DNA from: Sphingomonas endophytica
Lineage (GTDB): Bacteria > Pseudomonadota > Alphaproteobacteria > Sphingomonadales > Sphingomonadaceae
DNA length: 64,000 nucleotides
NCBI RefSeq assembly: GCF_001476895.1
Contig: NZ_LDTB01000045.1
Span: 1-64,000, forward strand
Reading direction: 5' to 3'
In this document: in pieces, positions 1 through 9,154 of the stretch
Position numbering within the stretch: position 1 is the first letter of the stretch
Layout of the letters: every line of letters begins with the position of its first letter
Notes under the pieces: generated by a model
What the model saw: the letters and a program-made list of their open reading frames with translations, nothing else
Database searches by the model: none
Told to the model about the DNA's origin: nothing
Made by a program: the position numbers and the translations under genes

Positions 1-1190
1 TCGACCAGCGCCAGCGTCCCCGCCGCGCCCGCCCAGCCGTAGCTCCCCTTGCCAGCGCCGTTCGGATCGTCGCTGAGATAGACGACACCGCCCGCCCCGA
101 ACCCGCGCCGCTGCCCTTCGCTTTCGAAGGTCACGCCCGGCGGCAGCAGGTTGGACATGCCCAGCCGCGCCGTCTCCGCTTTCATCACCCGCACGCCGTC
201 CAGCGTCCCCGCGTCCTGCAACATATGAAGAAAGCGGTCATAATCGCGCGCACTGCTCACCAGCCCGGCACCGCCATAGGGAAAGCTCGGCGGGCTCAGC
301 CACGGGGATCGCGCGGCGGGGTCGAGTTGCGAGAGCGCATCGTCGACGAACACATAATTGGTCGCGAACCGGCCCACCTCACCAACGGGCACCTGCCAGA
401 AGGTCGAATTCATCTTCAGCGGATCGAACAGGCGCGTCTGCACGAAGCGCTCGAACGGCATCCCGCTGGCCTTCTCCACCACCGCCGCCAGCACGTCGAG
501 CCCCATCGAGTAATGCCATTTCGTGCCGGGTTCGTACACGAGCGGCGCCTTCGCGACACGGTCCGCAAAGGCGGCGAGCGACGTCGGGCGCACCTTGCGC
601 GCCTCCGCCTCGACCTGCGCATTGACGGTCGCCGGCACCAGGCCGAGCCGCTCATATTCCTCCAGCAGCGGCCCCTTGGCATTGATCGAATAGCCGATCC
701 CCGACGTATGGGTCATCAACTCGCGGATCGTTATCGGCCGCCGCGCCGGGCGCGTGGCCAGCGACGTGTCCGGTTTGGTCAGCACGCGCATCCTCGCGAA
801 CGCGGGGAAGTATTTCGACAGCGGTTCGTCGAGCGACAACTTCCCGTCCTCGATCAGCAGCATCGCCGCCATTCCCGTGATCGGCTTGGTCATCGAGTAG
901 ATGCGCCACAGCGAATCAGGCCCCGTCTCGGGCGCGACCGCATCGAGCGAGATCCTGCCCGCCGCGACGAAGGCCGTCGGAAACTCGCCGATCCCGAACG
1001 CGCCGACGATCCCCGGCATCTTGTGGTCGCGGATGTAGGAGTCGTAAAGCGCCTGCGTATCGGTCAGCAGTGCGCCGGGATCGGCGCTGGGCAGCGCCTG
1101 CGGTGCGGGTTGCGCCTGCCGCGCGGGCGCACTGCTTGCCGTCAGCAACGCGACCGTCAGGGCCGTGCCGATCCACCGCTTCATCATCAT
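1..1190 (-). CDS. Serine hydrolase, beta-lactamase class C / family VIII esterase type (C-terminus cut by window edge)
   Basis: Secreted or periplasmic serine hydrolase of the beta-lactamase/penicillin-binding fold; substrate unknown. The frame is open from an ATGATGATG start (1190) to the left edge. It begins with a signal peptide (MMMKRWIGTALTVALLTASS). Visible motifs are SMTK (S-x-x-K nucleophile motif), YSM (Tyr motif, in KWHYSMGLDV) and a GSYGWAGAAGT stretch near the left edge, which matches the W-x-G third motif of family VIII esterases rather than the KTG of true beta-lactamases. The start overlaps the mutY stop (ATGA), so the two are probably co-transcribed. The last residues lie outside the window. 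An esterase is more likely than an antibiotic-resistance enzyme, but this is inference. Confidence 0.85.
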   Translation of the reverse strand, partial: MMMKRWIGTALTVALLTASSAPARQAQPAPQALPSADPGALLTDTQALYDSYIRDHKMPGIVGAFGIGEFPTAFVAAGRISLDAVAPETGPDSLWRIYSMTKPITGMAAMLLIEDGKLSLDEPLSKYFPAFARMRVLTKPDTSLATRPARRPITIRELMTHTSGIGYSINAKGPLLEEYERLGLVPATVNAQVEAEARKVRPTSLAAFADRVAKAPLVYEPGTKWHYSMGLDVLAAVVEKASGMPFERFVQTRLFDPLKMNSTFWQVPVGEVGRFATNYVFVDDALSQLDPAARSPWLSPPSFPYGGAGLVSSARDYDRFLHMLQDAGTLDGVRVMKAETARLGMSNLLPPGVTFESEGQRRGFGAGGVVYLSDDPNGAGKGSYGWAGAAGTLALV

Positions 1191-2227
1191 CGCGCTCTCC
1201 TCGCCACGTCGGCCGCCTTGGCGAACAAGGTCGGCAATCCTGCTTCGTTCAGCCGTGCGATCGGCCACCATTCCCCCGTGTTGACCGCATCATGCGTCGT
1301 GGCGATGGCGACCGCCAGTTCCAGGGTGAAATGCGTGAAGCCGTGGCGGACCCGCTCGTCCACTATTTGCCAGTCGGCACCGACGGGCGCGTCCGCCAGC
1401 TCTGGGGGCGCGTCGGTCCACGCCCCCGTCGGCAGCGCCCGCATGCCACCCAGCAACCCCGACCCGGGTCGCCGCACCAGCAACACCGTGCCATCGCGTT
1501 CCAGCCAGAAGATCGTGCCGTACCGGTGCGGCCGCACCGCCTTCGGCTTCTTGACCGGGAACGCCTCCGGAGTCCCCGTCGCCTGCGCCGCACACGCGTG
1601 ATGGAGCGGACACAACAGACATCGCGGCTTGCGCGGACTGCACACCGCCGATCCGAGGTCCATCATCGCCTGCGCGAAGTCGCCCGCGCGTTCGTCGGGC
1701 GTGATTGTTTCCGCCGCCGCGCGGATCGCCTTGCGCCCGCCCGGCAACGGCGCGGCGATCGCGAACAGCCGCGCCACCACACGCTCGACATTGGCATCCA
1801 CCACGACCGCGCGCCGCCCGAACGCGATCGCCGCGACCGCCGCGGCGGTATAGTCCCCGAACCCCGGCAGCGCGCGCAATGCCGCCTCGCTGTCGGGCAA
1901 CGCGCCGCCATGATCGCCCGCGATCACCCGCGCCGCCGCCAGCAGATTGCGCGCCCGCGCATAATAGCCGAGCCCCGCCCAGGCGGCCATCACCTGCGCC
2001 TCGTCGGCCGCCGCCAGATCGGCGAAGGTCGGCCAGCGCCGCGTCCATTCGGTGAAGCGCGGGCGAACCGTCGCGACCGTCGTCTGCTGGAGCATCACCT
2101 CGCTCAGCCAGACGCGATACGGGTCGGGCACCTCCCCCGGTCTGGCACGCCACGGCAGATCGCGACGATGGCGGTCGTACCAGTCGAGCAGCGGTGTCGC
2201 GATGTCGATCCGGTGCTTGGCGTCCAT
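1187..2227 (-). CDS. mutY: A/G-specific adenine DNA glycosylase MutY
   Basis: Base-excision repair enzyme that removes adenine mispaired with 8-oxoguanine. At 346 aa it has the usual length. In order it shows the HhH-GPD domain with the catalytic Glu region (SEVMLQQTTVATV), the helix-hairpin-helix LPGFGDYTAAA with the catalytic Asp in VVDANVERV, a 4Fe-4S cluster loop C-x6-C-x2-C-x5-C (from CSPRKPRC to HHAC), and a C-terminal NUDIX-like 8-oxoG recognition domain (GTIFWLERDG, LLVRRPGSGLLGGM). Its stop overlaps the start of the downstream hydrolase. It diverges from the DUF721 gene with only 26 bp between start codons, so one or both promoters must lie inside coding sequence. Confidence 0.97.
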   Translation of the reverse strand: MDAKHRIDIATPLLDWYDRHRRDLPWRARPGEVPDPYRVWLSEVMLQQTTVATVRPRFTEWTRRWPTFADLAAADEAQVMAAWAGLGYYARARNLLAAARVIAGDHGGALPDSEAALRALPGFGDYTAAAVAAIAFGRRAVVVDANVERVVARLFAIAAPLPGGRKAIRAAAETITPDERAGDFAQAMMDLGSAVCSPRKPRCLLCPLHHACAAQATGTPEAFPVKKPKAVRPHRYGTIFWLERDGTVLLVRRPGSGLLGGMRALPTGAWTDAPPELADAPVGADWQIVDERVRHGFTHFTLELAVAIATTHDAVNTGEWWPIARLNEAGLPTLFAKAADVARRAR

Positions 2228-2253
2228 GCCCCGGCTATGGCATGGGCCACGGA

Positions 2254-2772
2254 ATGAGCAAGCGCGCCGGCACTACCCCTTCCGAGTCCCCGCGCCAGAA
2301 TCGGTCGCGACAGGTGTCGGAGCTGGTGCCCAGCGTCGGCGGCATGGCGTTTCGCCGCTTCGGATTCGTGCAATCGGCGATCGTGACGCGCTGGCCGGAG
2401 ATCGTCGGGGAGCGGCTGGCCTCGGCGAGCAGCCCCGAGTCGATCCGCTTTCCGCAGGGAAAGAAGCAGGACGGCGTCCTGACGCTGACCGTGCGTGGCG
2501 CTCACGCGCCGATGATGAGCCATCTGAGCAGCGAAATCATCGAGCGTGTGAACCGGTTCTTCGGTTACGCCGCCGTCTCGCGCGTCGCGATCCGGCAGGG
2601 CGAGGTGACGCGCCGCCCGGAGCGTCGCGCTCCCCCGACGCTCACGCCGGCCCCCGCCGAAATGGGCGAGAGCCTGCGCACGATCGCCGATCCCGAACTG
2701 AAGGCGGTGCTGGAGGCCCTGGCCGCCGGCGTCGCCTCCCCCGCCCGCCCCACATTGCCGAAGGTCCGATGA
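2254..2772 (+). CDS. DUF721 protein, DciA-like
   Basis: 172-aa protein with the DUF721 signature in its N-terminal half (LVPSVGGMAFRRFGF followed by TRWPEIVGERLA). The family includes DciA, which assists DnaB helicase loading in bacteria that lack DnaC or DnaI. A helicase-loading role here is by family only. The C-terminal third is Pro/Ala rich and low in complexity. Start chosen at ATG 2254 (MSKRAGTT), because earlier in-frame starts at 2194 and 2242 run into or close to the divergent mutY start. The stop overlaps the next start by ATGA (2769-2772), so it is translationally coupled to the DsbA-like gene. Confidence 0.88.
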   Translation: MSKRAGTTPSESPRQNRSRQVSELVPSVGGMAFRRFGFVQSAIVTRWPEIVGERLASASSPESIRFPQGKKQDGVLTLTVRGAHAPMMSHLSSEIIERVNRFFGYAAVSRVAIRQGEVTRRPERRAPPTLTPAPAEMGESLRTIADPELKAVLEALAAGVASPARPTLPKVR

Positions 2773-3428
2773 CGCGCTTTCTGATCCCTATCGCCGCCGT
2801 CGCGCTCGTCGCGGCCACCGCGCCGCGCCCGTGGACCGCGGTCGCCATCCCGGTTTCCACGGGCAGCTATCTGGTCGGCAATCCGAAGGCGCGCGTGAAG
2901 CTGGTCGAATATGTCAGCTACACGTGCCCGCATTGCGCGCATTATGCGGCGGAGTCGGAGCAGGTGCTGGGCGCGATGGTCCGATCCGGCTCGACCAGTG
3001 TCGAGATCCGCAATCAGGTACATGACGGCATCGATCTCGCCGCCGCGACGCTGGCGCGCTGTTCGGGCGCGGCGGCATTCCCGAAGGTTCATGCCGCCTT
3101 CTTCCAGAAGCAGTCCGAATGGGCCGAACGTGCGGCGGAATGGGCCGCCGCGAACCGGGCGCGGATCGAAAGCTGGCCGCAACTGACGCAACTGGCGGCG
3201 GTAGCGGAGGGAGCCGGACTTCCGGCGATCGCGCGTGATGCCGGTGCGCCCGCGCCCGCGATCGCGCAATGCTTCGCCAACGACGCAGCGGTGAAGAAAA
3301 CGCTGGCGGTGTCCGAAGCCACCTCGAAGGTACAGGGCACGCCGGCCTTTGAAATCAACGGCCGGTTGATCCAGAATGTCGGCTGGACGCAATTGCTGCC
3401 GCAATTGCGTGCGGCGGGTGCGAAGTAA
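2769..3428 (+). CDS. DsbA-family thiol:disulfide protein (CPHC)
   Basis: 219-aa exported thioredoxin-fold protein. The N-terminus is a signal peptide (MTRFLIPIAAVALVAATA). The active-site motif CPHC is in SYTCPHCAHYAAES, and the cis-Pro loop is VQGTPAFEINGR. These are typical of DsbA/BdbD-like oxidoreductases acting on periplasmic cysteines. It overlaps DUF721 by ATGA and is followed 13 bp later by a second member of the same family. This paired arrangement upstream of smc is familiar from sphingomonads. The redox direction (oxidase or isomerase) cannot be read from the sequence. Confidence 0.92.
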   Translation: MTRFLIPIAAVALVAATAPRPWTAVAIPVSTGSYLVGNPKARVKLVEYVSYTCPHCAHYAAESEQVLGAMVRSGSTSVEIRNQVHDGIDLAAATLARCSGAAAFPKVHAAFFQKQSEWAERAAEWAAANRARIESWPQLTQLAAVAEGAGLPAIARDAGAPAPAIAQCFANDAAVKKTLAVSEATSKVQGTPAFEINGRLIQNVGWTQLLPQLRAAGAK

Positions 3429-3441
3429 GGTACGGAGTGAC

Positions 3442-4200
3442 ATGATGAAGCGTATGGCCTTCCCCCTCGTCGCGGCGGTCGCGCTGCTCGCCGGCTGCGG
3501 CGGCGGTGCCGACGGCGGTAACAGCAGCACGCCCAGTGCGCCGGCGGGATCGGTAAAGGCGGTCGCTCCGCCCGCCGGTCAGGACTGGACTCAGGTCGTC
3601 TCGGTCACGCCGGAGGGCGGCTATGTCGTCGGCAATCCCGATGCCAAGCTGAAGCTGGTCGAATATGGTTCGCGCACCTGCCCGACCTGCGGCGCCTTCG
3701 GCCAGACCGGGATGCGTCCGCTGGAAGAGAATTACGTGAAGGTCGGCAAGGTCTCGTACGAATTCCGCGACTTCCTGGTCCACGGCCCGCCCGATCTCGC
3801 CGCCGCGCTGCTGGGCCGTTGCGCCGGGCCGCAGCCGTTCTTCCCGATCCTGGAACAAATGTATATCGACCAGCCCAAGTTCCTGGATACGCAGATGAAG
3901 ATTGCGCAGGATCAGGCGTTCCTGCAACAGACGCAGAACGCCACCCCCGCGCAGGTCGCGACCGCCTGGGCCGAGAAGATGGGCTATCTCGACTTCATCA
4001 AGCAGCGCGGCGTCACCGAAGCGCAGGCCCGCGCCTGCCTGACCGACGCCAAGGCGATCGAGACGCTGACCAAGATGATGCAGGAGGGCACCGACAAGCA
4101 TGGCGTCAACGGCACGCCGACCTTCATCCTGAACGGCGCGAAGGTCGATGGCGTGACCTGGCCGCAGGTCGAGACGGCGCTGAAGAACGCGGGCGCGTGA
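3442..4200 (+). CDS. DsbA-family lipoprotein (CPTC)
   Basis: 252-aa thioredoxin-fold protein, paralogous to the preceding gene (both have YVVGNP or YLVGNP, then KLVEY, then the CxxC). It starts with a lipoprotein signal: lipobox LLAGC with Cys19, then a Gly/Ser-rich linker, so it is probably lipid-anchored on the periplasmic side. Active site CPTC (SRTCPTCGAF), cis-Pro in VNGTPTFILNG. Start at ATG 3442 (MMKRMAF); ATG 3445 is equally possible. It lies in the DUF721-DsbA-DsbA operon, ended by a strong hairpin. Tethering may distinguish it from its soluble neighbour. Confidence 0.92.
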   Translation: MMKRMAFPLVAAVALLAGCGGGADGGNSSTPSAPAGSVKAVAPPAGQDWTQVVSVTPEGGYVVGNPDAKLKLVEYGSRTCPTCGAFGQTGMRPLEENYVKVGKVSYEFRDFLVHGPPDLAAALLGRCAGPQPFFPILEQMYIDQPKFLDTQMKIAQDQAFLQQTQNATPAQVATAWAEKMGYLDFIKQRGVTEAQARACLTDAKAIETLTKMMQEGTDKHGVNGTPTFILNGAKVDGVTWPQVETALKNAGA

Positions 4201-4207
4201 TGCGAAG

Positions 4208-4231
4208 GGGCGTCCGTCGCCACGGACGCCC
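4208..4231 (+). terminator. Hairpin downstream of the DsbA-like pair
   Basis: A perfect 10-bp stem (4208-4217 with 4222-4231) around a CGCC loop, starting 7 bp after the stop codon. No T-run follows, so it may be an RNA-stabilising hairpin or a weak or Rho-assisted terminator. Confidence 0.55.
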
Positions 4232-4516
4232 GTCGACGGGCGCGAGCAACTGCGCCCGACCATCGTTCGCGCGCGGCGCGGGTATTCGGGTGACGTTCGG
4301 TCCCGTGACCGCGGATTCGGCTTTCGGCTCGCATGCGACCGCTGCGGTCGCCGCTTCGCCGGCTTCGGATACACCGTCACCCGGGGTCCATGCTCCGACA
4401 GATGCAATGACGTGCGCGTCCCCGGTGCCGTGGACGCCGGATCACGTCCGGCACGACGATGGCTTGGCTTACCGAGTCGCTCCGGACGCGAAGGCCCCGG
4501 GCAGGCGGGTAGCGTC
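4232..4516. other. Intergenic stretch before smc with repeat-like remnants
   Basis: No convincing gene. Reading frames through here have no start, motif or conserved-looking product. The stretch at 4436-4452 is a GCCGG...CCGGC palindrome flanked by bases resembling the GGACCCCGG/CCGGGGTGAC repeat seen intact at 59874-59985. The region around 4366-4391 (CCGTCACCCGGGGTCC) resembles the other end. I read it as a degenerate REP-like repeat, with the smc promoter presumably near 4460-4510. Confidence 0.35.
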
Positions 4517-7500
4517 ATGCGCCTGAAGCGCCTCCGCCTTACCGGCTTCAAGAGTTTCGTCGATCCCGCCGACCTGCGCATCGAGCCGGGTCTGACCGGC
4601 GTGGTCGGCCCCAACGGCTGCGGCAAGTCCAATCTGCTCGAGGCGCTCCGCTGGACCATGGGCGAAAACAGCGCGCGTTCGATGCGCGGGGCCGGCATGG
4701 AGGATGTGATCTTCGCCGGCACCGCGACACGCCCGCCGCGCGACTTCGCCGAGGTATCGCTGCTCGCGGAACGCGATGGCCCCGACGGCGCGGAGGAGAG
4801 CGAGATCGTCCGCCGGATCGAGCGGGGTGCCGGCTCCGCCTATCGCATCGACGGGCGCGACGTCCGCGCCAGGGACGTCCATCTGCTGTTCGCCGATGCC
4901 GCGACCGGCCCGCACTCGCCCGCCCTGGTCAGCCAGAACCGCATCGGCGCGGTGATCGCCGCCCGCCCCACGGAGCGGCGGGCGATGCTGGAGGAAGCGG
5001 CCGGGATCGCGGGGCTGCATGTCCGGCGGCGTGACGCGGAGGCGCGCCTGCGCGCGACCGAGGCCAATCTGACGCGGCTTGACGAGGTTCTGGCGGATCA
5101 GACGACGCGAATCGCCCTGCTTCGGCGACAGGCACGCGCGGCGGAACGGTATCGCGAATTGTCCGAACAGATCCGGGTCGCCGAGGCGCGGATGATCTAC
5201 GCGCGCTGGCGCGACGCCGCCGCTGCGGCGACCACCGCCAAGCAGGAGGCCACCGCCGCCGAGACGGCGGTGACGAAGGCCAGCGCGCTCGGCGACGCCG
5301 CGCAGGAGGCGCAACGCCTCGCCGCCGAACGTCATGCCGCCGCGCGTGCCGAGGCACTCGCCATGCGCGACGCTGCGGTCGATCTCGGGCATCAGCGCAC
5401 CAGGGCGGCCGAGCAGCAACATGGTGTCCAACGCCAGCTGGACGACGCGCGCGCCGCTCGGGCGCGGATCGACGAGGATCGCGCGCGGGAGGATGCCTTG
5501 GCGCACGACGCGGCCGACGCGCTCGCACGGCTGGCGGCGGAGGTGCACGAACTCGACGCGCGGATCGATGCCGGAGAGGCCGCGCTTCCCGCGCTGGACA
5601 CCGCGCTGGCCGAGGCGGAGCAGCGCGCCCGCGATGTCGACGTCGCGCTGGCGCAGGCGATCGCAGCCGAAGCGGCCGAGGCCGCCGGGCGACAGATCGC
5701 GACCGCCGCGCATGCCGCCGCCATCGCGCGTCACGACCGCGCGCGCGACGACGCCATCCAGCTCGCCAGCGCGATCGAGGCGCTGGAGGATGCCGCAATG
5801 TTGGAAGCTCAGCACCACGCCGTGCAAACCGCGCTGAACGACGCGCGCGATCAGGCCGAAAAGGCGCGTGCCGCATTGCAATGGGCCGAGACCAGCGAGC
5901 TGGAGGCGCGTGAGGAACGCGACGCCGCGGAGGCCGATCGCGCGGCGGCCATGGCGACGCTTGCCGCGCTGGACGGCGAGGTCGCGGCGCTGACCCGCGC
6001 GACGGAGCGCAGCGGCGACCGGCTGCTCGATGCGGTCCGCGCGGAACCTGGATTCGAGCGCGCGCTGGCCGCCGCGATGGGCGACGAGCTGGAAACCGCG
6101 CTGGCGGACTGGCTGGGTGCGGCGCCGGATGCTGCCGACCCGCCCGCGCCGGTCGGCACCCTGCCGCTGGCCGCCCGCGTCACCGCCCCGCCGGAGCTGA
6201 CGCGGCGGCTCTCGCAGATTTTTCTGGTCGAGGGGGATTCCGGTCAGCCGCTCCAGCCCGGTCAGCGGCTTGTCACGCGCGAAGGACGTGTGCGGCGCTG
6301 GGACGGTTTCGTCAGCGATAGTGGTGGCGTCGCGGCAGCCGAACGGTTGCAACGTCTGAACCGCCTCGCCGCGCTGGAAGCGGAGCGGCCCGCGGCGCTG
6401 GAGGCGGTCGATGCGGTCGACCTGCGCCGCACGCGGATCGATGCCCGGATCGAGCGCGCGCGCGCCGCCGCGCAGTCGGCGCGCGCGCTGCTGACGCAGG
6501 CGGAGGAGGATATCCGCGCCGCCCAGCGCGAGGAGGACCGCGCGGTCGCGGCCATCGAGCGGCTGGACGCCCAGCGCGCCGATCTGGCGGCGCGCGCGAT
6601 CCGCGTCACGGCGGAGGCCGAGGACGCGCTGGTCGGGCAGGAGCGCGCGGCCGAGATCGTCGCCACGCTGCCGGATGGCGCGGTCGCGGCGGGTGTCACG
6701 GCGCGGCTGCGCGGCGAGGCGGAGGCGGCGCGCGCGCATGTCGCGCTGGCGCGCGCGGATCGGAGCGCGCAGGATCGCACGCTGGCCGACGCCCGGGCGC
6801 GGCGCGGGCGTAGCGGCGATGAGGCGAACGGCTGGGAGATGCGGGCCGGAGAAGCCGCCCGCCGGATCGCGGCGATGGATATGCGCGCCGCCACACTGGA
6901 CGCCGAACTGACCGAGCTTTCCGCGCGTCCCGACCTGCTGGCACGCGAGCTGACCGACCTCGACGCGCGCCATGAAGCGGCACGCACGGCCGCGGATGAC
7001 GCGCAGGAGGCGGAACGTGCCGCCGATCGCGCGCTGCGCGACGCGGACGCCGCGCTGGCGCGTGTCGCGGGGACGCTCGCCGCCGCCCGCGAGACGCGCG
7101 CCGGAGCGCTGGTTCGCGCGGAGAACCATGAGCTGCGCCGCGTCGAGATGGGGCGGGTGTCCGGCGAACGCTTCGAATGTCCCGCCCCCCTGTTGCCGGA
7201 GAGGATCGGGTTCGACATCGGCGGCGTCGCCAGTCCCGCCGACGAAAGCGCCGCCCACGAGCGGCTTGTCATGGATCGTGAACGGCTGGGCCCGGTCAAT
7301 CTCGTCGCGGAACGGGAGTTGATCGAGCTGGAGGCAGGCGCCACGGCCACCACCGCCGAGCGCAACGAACTGCGACAGGCGGTCCACCGCCTGCGCGGAT
7401 CGATCGGCACGCTCAATCGGGAGGGGCGCCAGCGGTTGCTGGCGGCGTTCGAGGCGGTCGACACGCATTTCCGGCGACTGTTCACGACGCTGTTCGATGG

Positions 7501-7909
7501 CGGGCAGGCGCACCTTGCGCTGATCGACTCCGACGATCCGCTGGAGGCCGGGCTGGAAATCATGGTCCAGCCGCCGGGCAAGCGGTTGCAGTCGCTGACG
7601 CTGCTGTCGGGTGGCGAACAGGCACTGACCGCGATCGCGTTGATCTTCGCACTGTTTCTGACCAATCCGGCGCCGATCTGCGTGCTGGATGAGGTCGATG
7701 CGCCCTTGGACGACGCCAATATCGAGCGCTTCTGCGACCTGCTCGACCAGATGACCCGCGAAACCGAGACCCGCTATCTGATCGTCACCCACAATGCCGT
7801 CACCATGAGCCGGATGCACCGGCTGTTCGGCGTGACGATGGTCGAAAAGGGGGTCAGCCGGCTGGTGTCGGTCGATCTTCAGGCCGCGGAGCTGCTCGCG
7901 GCGGAGTGA
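4517..7909 (+). CDS. smc: Chromosome segregation protein SMC
   Basis: 1130-aa condensin ATPase that organises and segregates the chromosome with ScpA/ScpB. The N-terminal head has the Walker A GPNGCGKSN at residues 31-39. It is followed by long Ala/Arg/Glu-rich coiled coils, a central hinge region (about residues 520-650), the returning coil, then the C-terminal head with the ABC signature LSGGEQ (about 1030-1035) and Walker B ICVLDEVDAPLDD (about 1055-1067). Start at ATG 4517 (MRLKRLRLTGFKSF), the canonical SMC N-terminus; upstream in-frame codons encode nothing SMC-like. The 3' end overlaps the convergent GT87 gene by 56 bp. Confidence 0.98.
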   Translation: MRLKRLRLTGFKSFVDPADLRIEPGLTGVVGPNGCGKSNLLEALRWTMGENSARSMRGAGMEDVIFAGTATRPPRDFAEVSLLAERDGPDGAEESEIVRRIERGAGSAYRIDGRDVRARDVHLLFADAATGPHSPALVSQNRIGAVIAARPTERRAMLEEAAGIAGLHVRRRDAEARLRATEANLTRLDEVLADQTTRIALLRRQARAAERYRELSEQIRVAEARMIYARWRDAAAAATTAKQEATAAETAVTKASALGDAAQEAQRLAAERHAAARAEALAMRDAAVDLGHQRTRAAEQQHGVQRQLDDARAARARIDEDRAREDALAHDAADALARLAAEVHELDARIDAGEAALPALDTALAEAEQRARDVDVALAQAIAAEAAEAAGRQIATAAHAAAIARHDRARDDAIQLASAIEALEDAAMLEAQHHAVQTALNDARDQAEKARAALQWAETSELEAREERDAAEADRAAAMATLAALDGEVAALTRATERSGDRLLDAVRAEPGFERALAAAMGDELETALADWLGAAPDAADPPAPVGTLPLAARVTAPPELTRRLSQIFLVEGDSGQPLQPGQRLVTREGRVRRWDGFVSDSGGVAAAERLQRLNRLAALEAERPAALEAVDAVDLRRTRIDARIERARAAAQSARALLTQAEEDIRAAQREEDRAVAAIERLDAQRADLAARAIRVTAEAEDALVGQERAAEIVATLPDGAVAAGVTARLRGEAEAARAHVALARADRSAQDRTLADARARRGRSGDEANGWEMRAGEAARRIAAMDMRAATLDAELTELSARPDLLARELTDLDARHEAARTAADDAQEAERAADRALRDADAALARVAGTLAAARETRAGALVRAENHELRRVEMGRVSGERFECPAPLLPERIGFDIGGVASPADESAAHERLVMDRERLGPVNLVAERELIELEAGATATTAERNELRQAVHRLRGSIGTLNREGRQRLLAAFEAVDTHFRRLFTTLFDGGQAHLALIDSDDPLEAGLEIMVQPPGKRLQSLTLLSGGEQALTAIALIFALFLTNPAPICVLDEVDAPLDDANIERFCDLLDQMTRETETRYLIVTHNAVTMSRMHRLFGVTMVEKGVSRLVSVDLQAAELLAAE

Positions 7910-9098
7910 ACGTCCAGGCGGGCGCGGGATCGCGGATCGCGGCCACGATCAGCCAGAGCATCGCCGCGCCGCGCACGATCGCGGCGGCCAGGATATCGGC
8001 CTGTGTCGCGGACGGCCACGCGCCCTCCATCCCCGCGAACATCCAGAATTCCGCGAAATAGGCGGCGATATCGCCCAGCAGAAACAGTACGATCGGCCGG
8101 ACGCGCGTGCCGGTCAGGACGATCAGCGGCCAGAGCCAGAGGTCGAACTGCGGCGAATAGACCTTGTTGGTCAGCAGGAACCACGCCAGCACGGGCATGA
8201 ACAACAGCCACGGCCGCTCGCCGTGTCGCCGCCAGCCGAGCGCGACGATCGCCGCCGCGCCGCCCGCCAACATCACGAACGACCAGAGGTTGCGCGTCGG
8301 TATGTCGGTCGTCCACCAGCCGAATTGCGCCATCAACTCCCAGATGCTCGCCGCCGTCCCGGACCGCGCGCCCGAGAAGGCGTAGAATTCGCTCCAGTTC
8401 TCGAACGCCACCGCCGCGACCGGGGCATTGACCAGCCCCCAGGTCGCCACCGCCACGCCCACCAGCAGCGCCGCCTGCGTGAGCCGGTGCGCCCACGAAC
8501 GGCCCGCCCGGAACACGGCGCCCAGCCCGAGCAGCGGGAGCATCAGGACCGGAAACAGCTTCGCCGCGCCGCCGAGCGCGGCCAGCGCGGTCGCCTTCAC
8601 ATCCTCGTTTCGGCGCGCGGCCAGCAGCGCCGCGACCGCGAAGCTGCCCGCCAGCAAATCCCAATTATGCCCCAGATAGAGGATCAGCGGCGGCGACAGC
8701 GCCCAGGCATATTGCCGCCGCAGACCGACTCCGGCGTCGCGGAAGAACTCCAGGATCACGTAAGCCAGGATCGCATTGCCGAGCGTCACGGCGTTCAGGA
8801 AATCCGCGGCATCGGCCCCGCGCCCGCCGACCACGCGCGCCACCAGCCCTTCGATCCAGATCAGCGCGCCGGTCAGCACCGGATATTCCATCCGCGCCTC
8901 CAGATACGGCACCTGTCCCGCCGCCACGCCGCGCAGGCCCCAGAACGGCACCGCATCGCTGTAGCAGCCGGAGGTATATTGCTCGGCGCCCGTCCACCCG
9001 GCACCGCAATGCGCCTTGAAACCCCAGCCGAGCAGGCACGTCAGCGCCAGCATGAAATAAGGGCCGTTGGGGCCAAGGCGATCGATGATCCGCTGCAC
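7854..9098 (-). CDS. GT87-like (DUF2029) polytopic membrane glycosyltransferase
   Basis: Roughly 414-aa integral membrane protein with about ten hydrophobic segments (for example YFMLALTCLLGWG, VILEFF, LLILYLG-type helices, WPLIVLTG). Family features are an early extracytoplasmic loop with acidic and aromatic residues (EARMEYPVLTG) and SPPLILYLGHNWD. GT87 enzymes use polyprenyl-phosphate sugars, such as mannosyltransferases; the substrate here is unknown. Start chosen at GTG 9098 (then QRIIDRLGPNGPYF); ATGs at 9140 or 9152 are in frame but would overlap the divergent gene. The 3' end overlaps smc tail to tail. Confidence 0.75.
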   Translation of the reverse strand: MQRIIDRLGPNGPYFMLALTCLLGWGFKAHCGAGWTGAEQYTSGCYSDAVPFWGLRGVAAGQVPYLEARMEYPVLTGALIWIEGLVARVVGGRGADAADFLNAVTLGNAILAYVILEFFRDAGVGLRRQYAWALSPPLILYLGHNWDLLAGSFAVAALLAARRNEDVKATALAALGGAAKLFPVLMLPLLGLGAVFRAGRSWAHRLTQAALLVGVAVATWGLVNAPVAAVAFENWSEFYAFSGARSGTAASIWELMAQFGWWTTDIPTRNLWSFVMLAGGAAAIVALGWRRHGERPWLLFMPVLAWFLLTNKVYSPQFDLWLWPLIVLTGTRVRPIVLFLLGDIAAYFAEFWMFAGMEGAWPSATQADILAAAIVRGAAMLWLIVAAIRDPAPAWTFTPPRAAPRPEDRPTPAG

Positions 9099-9154
9099 GG
9101 TGCTGATCCATGGCAAAGCGAACGCGCCTCGACAAGGCATTGGGCCGAACATAT

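Noticed and set aside
225..1601. 458-codon plus-strand frame over the serine hydrolase and mutY
   Set aside because: Arg/His/Pro-rich shadow; the minus strand carries the SMTK hydrolase and the mutY iron-sulphur motif.
4251..4516. Continuation of plus-strand frames between the lipoprotein and smc as a gene
   Set aside because: Frames start inside neighbouring genes and give no protein-like pattern; the DNA looks like repeat remnants.
4469..7819. 1116-codon open frame antisense to smc
   Set aside because: High GC and codon bias keep the opposite frame open; it has no motif or fold-like pattern, while the sense strand is unmistakably SMC.
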